Source: Peptoniphilaceae bacterium
GTDB taxonomy: Bacteria > Bacillota > Clostridia > Tissierellales > Peptoniphilaceae
Length of the DNA stretch: 64,000 nt
NCBI GenBank assembly: GCA_910589545.1
Contig: CAJUSY010000034.1
Coordinates: 1 to 64,000, forward strand
Direction of reading: 5' to 3'
The position numbers and the translations under genes are program-made. Under the pieces are notes generated by a model. That model was not told the origin of the DNA. It ran no database searches and worked only from the letters and a program-made list of their open reading frames with translations. This document shows positions 1 through 10,800 of this stretch, in pieces; position 1 is the first letter of the stretch; each line of letters begins with the position of its first letter.

Positions 1-5
1 AATAA

Positions 6-80
<75 letters not shown>

Positions 81-83
81 AAT

Positions 84-172
84 GCCGGGGTGGCGGAACT
101 GGCAGACGCACAGGACTTAAAATCCTGCGGTGGTAAAACACCGTATCGGTTCGATTCCGATCCTCGGCACCA
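84..172 (+). tRNA. tRNA-Leu (TAA)
   Basis: Class II tRNA with a long variable arm. The acceptor stem GCCGGGG pairs with CCTCGGC (one G-T), the anticodon loop CTTAAAA carries TAA, and CCA is encoded. Confidence 0.96.
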
Positions 173-176
173 ATAG

Positions 177-253
<77 letters not shown>

Positions 254-277
254 TACATAGTTTAAAAATATTAATAT

Positions 278-354
278 GGCGGAGTAGCTCAGATGGCTAG
301 AGCACACGGTTCATACCCGTGGTGTCAGGGGTTCGATTCCCTTCTCCGCTACCA
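278..354 (+). tRNA. Elongator tRNA-Met (CAT)
   Basis: Anticodon CAT, acceptor GGCGGAG with CTCCGCT, CCA encoded. It lacks the initiator features of its neighbour and resembles Firmicutes elongator tRNA-Met more than the lysidine-modified tRNA-Ile2, though that alternative cannot be fully excluded. Confidence 0.92.
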
Positions 355-405
355 ATTTTTTATTAAGCTATGTTGTGTTTGATAAATAAATTACACTTGA
401 AACAA

Positions 406-480
406 GGCCCTATGGTCAAGCGGTTAAGACATCGCCCTTTCACGGCGGTATCCCGGGTTCGAATCCCGGTAGGGTCACCA
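406..480 (+). tRNA. tRNA-Glu (TTC)
   Basis: Acceptor GGCCCTA pairs with TAGGGTC (one G-T), anticodon TTC, CCA encoded. Confidence 0.96.
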
Positions 481-487
481 GATATAT

Positions 488-563
488 GGGCGATTAGCTC
501 AGCTGGGAGAGCATCTGCCTTACAAGCAGGGGGTCACAGGTTCGAGCCCTGTATCGCCCACCA
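488..563 (+). tRNA. tRNA-Val (TAC)
   Basis: Acceptor GGGCGAT/ATCGCCC, anticodon TAC, encoded CCA. Confidence 0.96.
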
Positions 564-594
564 TATATTTTTAACAAATAAATTTCTAACTAAT

Positions 595-671
595 GGCCCG
601 GTAGTTCAGTTGGTTAGAATGCCAGCCTGTCACGCTGGAGGTCGACGGTTCAAGTCCGTTCCGGGTCGCCA
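595..671 (+). tRNA. tRNA-Asp (GTC)
   Basis: Acceptor GGCCCGG/CCGGGTC, discriminator G typical of Asp, anticodon GTC, encoded CCA. Confidence 0.96.
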
Positions 672-676
672 AGTAT

Positions 677-752
<76 letters not shown>

Positions 753-776
753 AATCCTTTTTAAACACAGGATTAA

Positions 777-861
777 GGAGGAGTTCCCGAGTGGCCAAAG
801 GGGACGGACTGTAAATCCGTTACTTTATGTTTCGGTGGTTCAAATCCACCCTCCTCCACCA
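777..861 (+). tRNA. tRNA-Tyr (GTA)
   Basis: Long variable arm, acceptor GGAGGAG/CTCCTCC, anticodon loop CTGTAAA (anticodon GTA), CCA encoded. Confidence 0.96.
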
Positions 862-872
862 AAGAAATTCAT

Positions 873-947
873 GCGGAAGTGGCTCAGTGGTAGAGCATCG
901 CCTTGCCAAGGCGAGGGTCGCGAGTTCGAGTCTCGTCTTCCGCTCCA
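873..947 (+). tRNA. tRNA-Gly (GCC)
   Basis: Acceptor begins GCGGAAG and pairs with CTTCCGC; anticodon GCC; encoded CCA. Confidence 0.96.
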
Positions 948-986
948 TTAAATAACAGATGTGCATACATCTGTTTTCTTGTATAT

Positions 987-1063
987 GAACGATTAGCTCA
1001 GCTGGATAGAGCGTCTGGCTACGGACCAGAAGGTCGGGGGTTCGAATCCTCTATCGTTCGCCA
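987..1063 (+). tRNA. tRNA-Arg (ACG)
   Basis: Acceptor GAACGAT/ATCGTTC, discriminator G, anticodon ACG (A34 expected to be edited to inosine), encoded CCA. Last tRNA of the cluster. Confidence 0.96.
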
Positions 1064-1102
1064 AGACTATAGCAGTCATTTTGATTGCTATAGTCTTTTT
1101 TT
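1064..1102 (+). terminator. Rho-independent terminator of the tRNA cluster
   Basis: An 11-bp perfect stem (AGACTATAGCA with TGCTATAGTCT) begins one base after the last CCA and runs into a T tract. Confidence 0.93.
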
Positions 1103-1518
1103 ATTTTCAACAATAATATCATATACGACCGAAATAATTAAAATTTTTCAAAAAAACATGTCAAATTAAATGGATTTTAACAAATTTCAACAGAAATATA
1201 TTAAAATATTACTTTAATAAACCTTAGAATTATAATATAATTCTAAGAAAATATACATAAGATATAAAAATATTTCGAAAATTTGCGCCTATACAAAACT
1301 AAGTAAAATTAATAAAATTTGAATGAAAAATCGTTAATAGTATACAAAACACACATAATTCTTAAATATAATAAAGCATATAACAAGTTTGTAATCAGTA
1401 CATAGTTAAAAAGAATTCAAGATATTAATCAGAATAAAGTATTTAGTATTTTTTATAAGACAATTTAAAAGTTAAAACAAAAAACTTAATCTTAAAACAT
1501 CTGAATAAACCAAACACA

Positions 1519-1547
1519 TTGACATTTACTTTATAACATGATATTAT
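1519..1547 (+). promoter_or_regulatory. Strong sigma-A promoter of the pilus operon
   Basis: TTGACA, a 17-bp spacer and TATTAT. Transcription would start near 1554, about 310 nt before the start codon at 1868. Confidence 0.75.
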
Positions 1548-1707
1548 ATGCACGTCTTATATAAATATAGATATAACACATAAAATTCGAGATTAATGAA
1601 TTTTTAATGCATACAGTCGGTGGATAAATTTTATTTGAAACTAGCTGAGTCAGGCAGCATATTTGTGAATACATGTTGTCCTGATTCTTTATTTGTTTAG
1701 ACAGTAA

Positions 1708-1724
1708 ATGCAAATGATTTGCAT
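1708..1724 (+). promoter_or_regulatory. Palindrome in the pilus leader, possible operator
   Basis: ATGCAAAT-G-ATTTGCAT is a perfect 8-bp inverted repeat with a single central base, about 155 nt downstream of the predicted start point. It could be a repressor or activator site. No regulator is identified. Confidence 0.4.
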
Positions 1725-1867
1725 CTAGAAAAAGTTAGTTGCATTATCATTATTATACAAATTCGTATATTGAACATATCACCTAAATCAGTAGACTAAT
1801 AAATTAGTTTAACAAACATTGAAATAACAACATTTAAAATAAAAAGCAAGTAAACCAGGAGGATAAA

Positions 1868-4800
1868 ATGAAAAAAATAATTGATAGACTAACATCATTA
1901 GTCATGGTCATGTTGATGGTTATACAGACCATCACACCAGCCATAACATCATTTGCTAAGGAGGAAGAGCTCGACAAGAGATATACAATTAAAAATCTTG
2001 AGAGCCTGAAACAAGACACTTATGCGAATTTTTCATTGAACCTCGCTACCGCAATTGATGACAAGAATTTGGACACTGATACGAACGTCAAGTTTGCATT
2101 GAATGCCACGGATATCAATTCTAACATCAAACTTTTGGTTAGAAAGGATTTTAGCCTTTATGACGAAAGGACATTTGATACAGTAGAAGAGGCTCACAAA
2201 GAATTCGACAGAGTGGACAAATCACTCAAAGGTCAAGGGTTGAGCTTAGATGTATCCGTAGTACAAGAAGATGGAAAATACAGAATCCACAACAACTACA
2301 CTCCAATAGATGATGAACAAGATTACGGAGACGACTACAAAGTATACAGCCTTGATGTAATGCAAGGATTTGATTTTGAAAAAGAAGGATTGTTCAACAA
2401 ACTACCTGAAAACGAAAAGTTATCAGAAGAAAGCAGACTTCAACAAGATGGCGAAGTAGCAGAAGGCGACAAACACAACCGTACTTACGTGTTTGACTTC
2501 AAAGTTGACAAATCAGTTGAACCTTCGCTTACAACAATAGCTCTTAATAAGGATGAAAACAATCCACTAGAAGTAAAACGAAGCGCAGATTTACTTGGTG
2601 TGATCTTAGATGGTGAAACATACAGCACATATCAAACAGAACAATTACCAGCTGAAGTTGCATCATCAGTACAACACAAAAAAGAAGCTGCCAAAGCAAA
2701 AGCAGAGAAGGATGCCAAGGCAAAAAAAGAAGCAGATGCAAAGGCAAAAAAAGAAGCCGAAGAAAAAGCAAAAGCTGATAAAGATAAAATAAAAGCAGAA
2801 CAAGACAAAAAAGCACAAGAACAAAAAACAGCTGAAGAAAAAGCGAAAAAAGAAGCTGAAGAAAAAGCAAAGGCAGAAGCAGATGCCAAAGCAAAAAAAG
2901 AAGCTGAAAAAATCGCTGCAGAAGAAAAAGCGAAGCAAGAACAACAAGCCAAAGAACAAAAAGAAGCCGAAGCCAAAAAACAAGCAGAAGAAAAAGCAAA
3001 ACAAGATTCTGAAAACAAAAAACTTCTTGGATTAGAACCACAAGACGAACAAACTGAAGAAGAAGAACCTATTATAAAGAAGAAGGAAACAAAACAAGAA
3101 GTAAAATCAGAACCTGCATCACCATATGAAAGGCAACAAAAAGCAAAAGAATTTGACAAAGCTTTACAAGAGAAAAAAGAAATCATAAAAAATGACGAAG
3201 TCAACAAAGACGCTAATAATAAAGAAGATAATGATGAGTCTAAGAAAATTGACCAAAAACAAGTCAGCGAAGAATCAAAAGGACTATTACAAGGAATAAA
3301 AGAATTCTTCGGACTTACTAATCTTCAAAAAGCGGACCGTGAACTAAAAGCAATCCTATCAGTAAAAGCAAACGGACTAAAAGAAGTACAAGCATTACTA
3401 AAAAGCTTTGAAACAAAATACAACCTTACAGAAAAAGAACAAGCAAAGCTAATGGAAGATAATGCAGATCAAATCAAAGCACTTATAGAAAGAGATGCTG
3501 ATGAGAACTTTTCTCCATATATGCTTTATGCCTTAAGTGATAAACAAAAAGAATCATTAAAAGAAAAAAAATATGAAGTGGTAACTAGGTTTGATACTTC
3601 AACAATAGCTGGACCAATCCAAAACTACCAATACTTCAAAATCCACCTTGATGATAAGCTTACTGTAAATGACCCATCAAGTCTAAAACCTATAACATAT
3701 GAAGGAAAAGTCATTGCGACACCATCATATAATAAAACAGACAACACAATAACTTACAAAATAACAAATGATATCGCAGAAAATATCCAAGTTCCACTAA
3801 ATATACCAGTGGAATACAATGTAGATAAAATCAATCTAGATGAAGAAGGTAAGTTCACAGTTAGAAATAGAATATCAGGACTTGGAGTTACAGATCCAAA
3901 AGCCTTACCAGCCCAAAAGGTTAACACACAAGGAGAAAAAGTAAGAATAGATTCTTATAGTCTAAGCGATAGCGATCTAACTGATACATCATACTTCTTT
4001 GATCCTAACTCAAATTATAAGATAAACTTCGATGCAAAATCTTATCCAGTAGTAGAAAACGGGGAGATGAAAGCAATAGACTGGGAGATAACCTTCGATG
4101 CTAATGGTGAAGACCTTAAAAATGACCTAGGACTTATTACAAACTTCACAGCAGTAGAAGGATCAGGAGTTGGTGAAATAACAGATATAAAACTAAATGG
4201 CAAATCTATTAGTGCTGAGACTAATAAAATAGGAGATAAATTCCTAATAAATGATTCAAAAAATGTCGCCCCTACTGAGGGTAGTAGACATGTCTACACA
4301 TTTAGAACTGAAGTAAAAGAAAAAAGAGAATCATACGTCCTAGATGTAGCTGGAGTGTTAAATAAGAAGGATAAAACCGGTGCAGTTAGACTAGTCCAAG
4401 ATGGCTATGAAAAAGGCAAAGTTGAGGCAGACACTCCAACTAGGATAATAACTACTAATAGAGTAACTAATAAAGGAGAATTCCTTCCTAACAACCAAAT
4501 TCGCTGGGTAGTAACTGAAGAGGTATCATCAGGTGACCCAGGAAATCTACCATTATTAACTAGAACCCTAAGTGATAACCAAGACTTAGCTTCACTAAAA
4601 GTTTCTTACTATGCACCAAATGCAAAAACTGGAAAGATGGAAAAAGTTGGACAAACACAAAATCTAACAAGTTCTTATCCAGTGAAAGAAGGTTCCCTTG
4701 GTAAAACTAAACACAAACCTGGAACTATTGCAGTATATGAATATATAACTAATATCACACCAGGTGATAAAGCTGGATACTCCCTAGGAGATAATAAAAT

Positions 4801-7800
4801 ATCAGAATATGGTGACGTAGATTTAAATATCAAATGGTCAACTATAAATGGAGAATATCCTCCAGCAGAAACTATAACCCTAACACCAAAATCTGAAAAT
4901 GGAGAAGTAGCTACATTAGAAGTCCCAGCAAGAAAAGCTGGCGACCCTTACGAATTTGATACAACAATTCCTAATGTAAAAAAATGGGAAGTAGGAGCTG
5001 ATGGAAAGGCAACACCAATAGAGTACACCCTAAGCCAAAAATTCCCACCTGATAAAACAGAAAATGACAAGACAATAACTTATAGAGAAGTAAATGTCTT
5101 CTACGACCCACATGAGAGAAGATTTGAAGTTAGAAATCAAATCTTAGAAAAAACTCAAAATAAACCAGCTGATATCACTATCAAAAAGACAGGTAATGAT
5201 GGAAAAACTCTATCAGGAGCTAGAATTCAAATGGTTGGTAATGATAAAACTTTTGAAGGTGTGACTGACGCTGATGGTAAGATAGTATTTAAAAATATCG
5301 AACCAGGTAAATATATCCTATCAGAAGCCCAAGCGCCAACAGGATATGTAAGAGATAATGGTCAAGATACAATAACTGTCCATGAAGATGGAAGAGTATC
5401 ATGGAATACAAATAACCTTATAGAAAATGTCACAGTTGATAGCTCAAATGAGGGACAGGTTGACAGATATAAAAGTCAAGTTGTAAAAAAAGAAGCTCCT
5501 GATAATCAAACAGATTCTTCATTTATGAATACTATATCTTACGTAGAGTATGAAGATGGCAGTGTGGTTTCATATATTATGTTAAAGCCAATTGCTAATC
5601 CTGCAGGTACTAACGGTACAAACAAAGATACAAGAGTAGCTATTAGAACTGATAATGTAGATATAGATGGTATAGAAATCTATAACATAGAACCTACTGT
5701 AAACAAGGGCTTTTTTAGAGATGCCATACAAAGAGGTTATCTAGCCAGCTGGCAAGATTTCCTAGATACAAACCTAAAAATTAACATACCATACAGGGGT
5801 GGTACAGAAAATACTACAAATTCAAGTAAGATAAAATCTTACCTAAATGTTAATGACCCATATCTAAACAAAAATGTAGCAGCAGTAGATATTGGACAAT
5901 CAAGATTTGGTAATGACTGGTCATTTATCATCAAAGTAAATGGTAGAGTGTCAAATAAAGATGCCAAAGCTAAGGTGACTTATGATTGGTTAACAAAAGA
6001 TAATACCGCTACAAACTGGAAGATAGAAAATATAGAAAATATAATACCTTCCAAGGCCGATAGAGATAAAGAAAGAGAAGATGGAGCAAAGGTAGAAAAT
6101 GCAGAGCTTAAAATCTCAAACACTAAGGCTAAGACTCATCCAGTAAAGGTTACTAAAAAAGATAAAAATGGAAAAACCTTAGCTGGAGCGGAATTTATAA
6201 TGACTGACTCATATAGCAATATAGTCAAAAGAGGAAAAACCGACTCTAACGGTGTTATAGAATTTAAAGATCTGCCAGAAGGTATATATGAACTTAAAGA
6301 ATCTAATCCGCCAGAAGGCTACAAGAATGATGAAATTAGATTTAAAGTTACAGTAACTAAGAGTGGACAGATCCTATATGAGGCCTTTGATAAAAATGGC
6401 ACCCCTTTAGCACCAGGTGATAAATACCTAGTAGGTAAAAACCAAGGACCTAGTACTGGTGGCCCACCATCAGAATCTAGGATAGAGGTGCTAAAAAAAT
6501 CCATGACACTTCATGAGAAAGATGGATATGGTACCAAACCAGGAGTTTGGGAAGAAGCATCCTACGAGTCCTATGATTTTGACCTAGAGCTTAATATTAG
6601 AAATAAGCGTGGTGGAGATAAGTTCACTATTAACTTTGATAAAAACTGGAACTTAAGTCAGTGGACTGATGAAATGCCAGTTATCAAAGATGGATATGGA
6701 AATGTTATAGCGCGTCCTAGCATGGATTATAAAAATAATGTATTGACCTACACATTAACAGATGCTGTATATGGTAAAGATAATGTAAGAGCTAAAATGC
6801 ATGTAAAGGGTGTTAGACCTTCTAAATACTATGTTAAAAACGATGGAATCTACTACTTTACTGATACTATAAACACTGGTGATTCAGTAGAAACTATTAA
6901 TACTAGGGTAGATGCTTACCTATGGGTATTTTATGGTACAGCTGGTCAATTAAGATATATAACACAAAACGTAGATACCTATAACGCAGGTACACCTGAA
7001 AATCCTCAATATATGATGAGAGATGTAACTATCTATAACCCAGATGGACTTCACCCATCAGGTGATAGAATTATGAGAATATTCTACGGAGCTACCAAAG
7101 ATCCAAATCCTTCTGTATTAAATGATAAAATAGCTCCTGCTCATAAACCTACCAAGGTAGTAGTATGGAGAGTAGCAAATCCTAATCCAGACAATATGCC
7201 TATATCTGGTGGTGTTAGACCATCAGAAGATAAGACAGGAACTTATGAGCATGTCGCTACATTTGATGTTGAAGGTAAGGATAGGCTAAATGAATTTAAA
7301 GGAGGCATTAACTTATCCTTTGATGAAAATAGAGCAGGCCCTGGAAAAGCCCCGGACCTTAGATCTATGGATAATGTTCAGTTTAAAATAACACTTCCTG
7401 ATAATAATGGATCTGGTTATGTAATAGAAAACTTCTATAAAGTAACTAATGAAAAGTTATTTAGAGAATCTTATACACAAACCATAGCTGCATATAAGAC
7501 AAGATGGGGTAATACTGCAGGTATGGCACAATTTAGGCCAAACCCAAATAGGGCATCATCATCAACTGGTACAAGTGTGGATGTTGTAGAGCCAAACTAT
7601 GATTTGACAGTATTTAACAAAAAATCTGACAAGGGTAGATTTACTATAACAAAATATGGTAAAGATAATGGTGAGGAAAAAATTCTTCCACAAGCCTACT
7701 TTAGACTAACTGATAGTGATGGGAAAATAGTCAAAGAAGATTACACATCACCAACTGGTAAACTAACTTTCAAGGACCTAGTCCCAGGTAAATACACACT

Positions 7801-10800
7801 GACTGAGACTAGAGCTCCAGAAGGATATAAACCGATCGCAAAAGCGATAAATGTTATTGTATCTCCTGAGGGGAAAGTGACATTTGAAGGTGAAGGAATT
7901 GGAAATGGTGGACCATATACAGTAACTACACCAGAAGCTGGTAAGATAACAGAAGAAAGGTTAGAACAACCTGAGATATTTAACACTAACCCTTATCCAG
8001 GCTTTATGAATATGAGTGCCAAACTCAAATCAACCGATGGCAATAGCATAATGACGAGGATATTCCTAAACCCTAGAACTGATGATCCTAATCTATCACG
8101 AGGTCCAAATAGACCTACAACCCTAGTTATAAAACATAACTGGGCGAAGGATGTAAATGTACAGGTATATAGATATCCTGAAAGAAATAAGGGTTCTATG
8201 GATACAGATTATCTAAACCCAACTGATAAGGCACCTGACATTGAGGTTAATAAATCTAACTACGAAACTACTATAAAATTCCCTACTGACAAAGACAAAA
8301 GATGGGACGGTGCAGGATATGTTGTAGTAGCTGAGGCAAAATTCAATGATGGAGAGCAAAATAAATATATAAGCTATCAATGGAAGTCTGACACTGATAC
8401 CACAGTCCTTCCAGCTGAGCCAAACAATCTAGGTATCAAAAGAACAGTCCCAGATTTCCCACCGGGATCATTAAAGGCAGTCAATGAAAAATCTGATACA
8501 GAGATTATTATCAAAAAGGTAGATGAGGATCATCCTGATACACTTATAGAAGGTGCAGAGTTCACACTACTAAATGATAAACTTAATAAAGTAATTGCTC
8601 AAAGAACTACAGGAAAAGATGGCCTAGCCAAATTTGAGGATTTAACACCTGGGACATATTATATTAAAGAAACTAAAGTTCCAGATGGATACAAAGATCC
8701 TAACAAGAGATGGAAAGTTGTAGTAGATAAGGATAAGAAGGTAACTATAACACCTCAAACAGTGAAAGCTTCCGAGGAGTCTCCTACACCAGGAGATAAT
8801 GTTACTCCAGAGACACCAGGAGATAATACAGACCCTGGCAATACAGAACCAACAAATCCAAAACCTGAAGATCCAATAACACCTCCTGCGGATAATGGAC
8901 TAACATATAGTATTAGAAACCACGATAAAATCGGAGTATTCTATAATGGAAACTTTGCAGGTAGACTAGGATCAACACTAACAGATACAGGAACTAAGGG
9001 AGTGTTTGATTTAAGTGTTGATTTTGAAAGAGCCTACGGCATAGCAAATCAACCTACAGATCTTAAAATCCTATTTGATACAGATAGGTTTGATATTAGA
9101 CCAGCTAAGGGCAGCTTAGATGGAAATATCTACACTGTTTCAAACTTTGACCCATTTCATGGAAATGGTAATGCAAGCTTCAAATTTACTGTAGTACCAA
9201 AAGGTATAAAAGCAGGATTTAATGGATCTCCAATCAAATATACTCAGTTTGCAGGAGAACTCGTATATCCAGATCATGCAACTATATCAGCAAGTAAAAA
9301 GACAGCATTTAATGTTTTGGACTTATTTAGACCAACGACATCCTATGCGGCTGATGCTCAAGGATGGGAAGAGGTAGATTTAAGTAAATCAAAACAAAGA
9401 TCTACTAGAGAAACAGCCGATTTAAAAACCCAAGTTACTCAAATAGATAAGGCTCACAACAAATATAGACAAGTATTTATAATAAATAAGACTGGACAAA
9501 CAATAGGTGGACCTACATTAAACATCCATGCTTGGCCAGAAAATAGGGATATATGGACTAGTGGACCTAATCAAAACCTAAAAGTAATAAAAGCACAAGT
9601 AGTAGATAGCTCATCTACTCCGACTAACCTAGTAAATCCAGGTAGAACTCTTACTACTTCAATATCTAATAATAAAGTTAATGGATATAACAGATCTAAG
9701 ATTACAATAAGTACACCTGGAACATACTTCAGTGGTACTATTGCAGTAGAAGTAGAATATACCTACCCAGATTCTGGAGCAATTGGTCTTGGTGCATACT
9801 ATGTAAGACGTAATGGTGAGCCTGAGCAATGGGCAGCCCAACAATTCTATGCTGAAGATGAGGTAAACAAAGCACCAGAGGTAACCTATAAGGAAATAGA
9901 AGAAGAATCAATTATTCCTATTCCAGCTGAGCCAATCAGAAGACCAAACCCTGATATGATAGAGGGTACAGAAAATGAGGTATCCCCTGGTAAAACTGGT
10001 AGAAAAGTAGACGTATATAAACAAAAATACGTAGGAGACAAACCAGAAGGTGATAAAGAGTTTGTTAGAACAAACATAATAACAAATGCTAAACCTAGAA
10101 TTATAGAATATGGTACAAAACCTAAGGTAGTAACTAGAGAAGAAAGCGAAAATGTAGATCAAGAAATAAAATTTGAGACTACAACCATAGTAGATGTAAA
10201 CAAGAAAAAAGGCGAAAAAACTACAGTTACTAAAGGTAAAAATGGTTCTGTAACCTATAAATACACCATAACCTATGACACTTCAGATGGTCAAAATGCA
10301 ACAAGACCAGATGACTGGCCAGCCGATGCACCAACAGCAAGTCCTAGGGAAGGCGAGAGAGTTGTTTCTTATACCAAGGAAGAAGTCCAAGGTAGTAGAA
10401 AAGATCCAACTACAGAAGTTATTAGCATAGGACTAGGAATAAACCCTAATGAAAAAGTAGAAGATGGAGATAAGGTTCAAGTAAAACCAGATGAAAAAAC
10501 TAAACAAATCATCTACACTATTACCAATAAAAAAGAAGATACTGAAATCTACTTTAGAAAAGTAGCAGAGCATAAAGAAGGCGAAAAACCATCTAAGTTC
10601 TTAAAAGGTGCTAAGTTTGAGCTTTTATACAAAGCTGAAGATGATGATCAATTTACAAATGTAGTTGATAAAGATAAGAAAAATATAGAAGTAAAATCAG
10701 ATGCGAAAGGTATCTTTAAATTTACTAGTCTAAAAGATGGAACTTATCAAGTAAAAGAAGTATCGCCACCACCTGGATATAAAAAACCAAAAAATGAGAT

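Larger units (their letters stand above)
1103..1867 (+). other. AT-rich gene-free region upstream of the pilus locus
   Basis: About 765 bp, very AT-rich. I see no convincing gene. It holds the strong promoter at 1519-1547, a perfect palindrome at 1708-1724, and hence an untranslated leader of about 300 nt ahead of the giant surface-protein gene. Confidence 0.7.

Noticed and set aside
2544..3207. Long minus-strand open frames opposite the Lys/Ala/Glu region of the giant surface protein
   Set aside because: Shadows of a low-complexity coding stretch; leucine/phenylalanine-rich or Ser/Ala-rich products, no ribosome sites.
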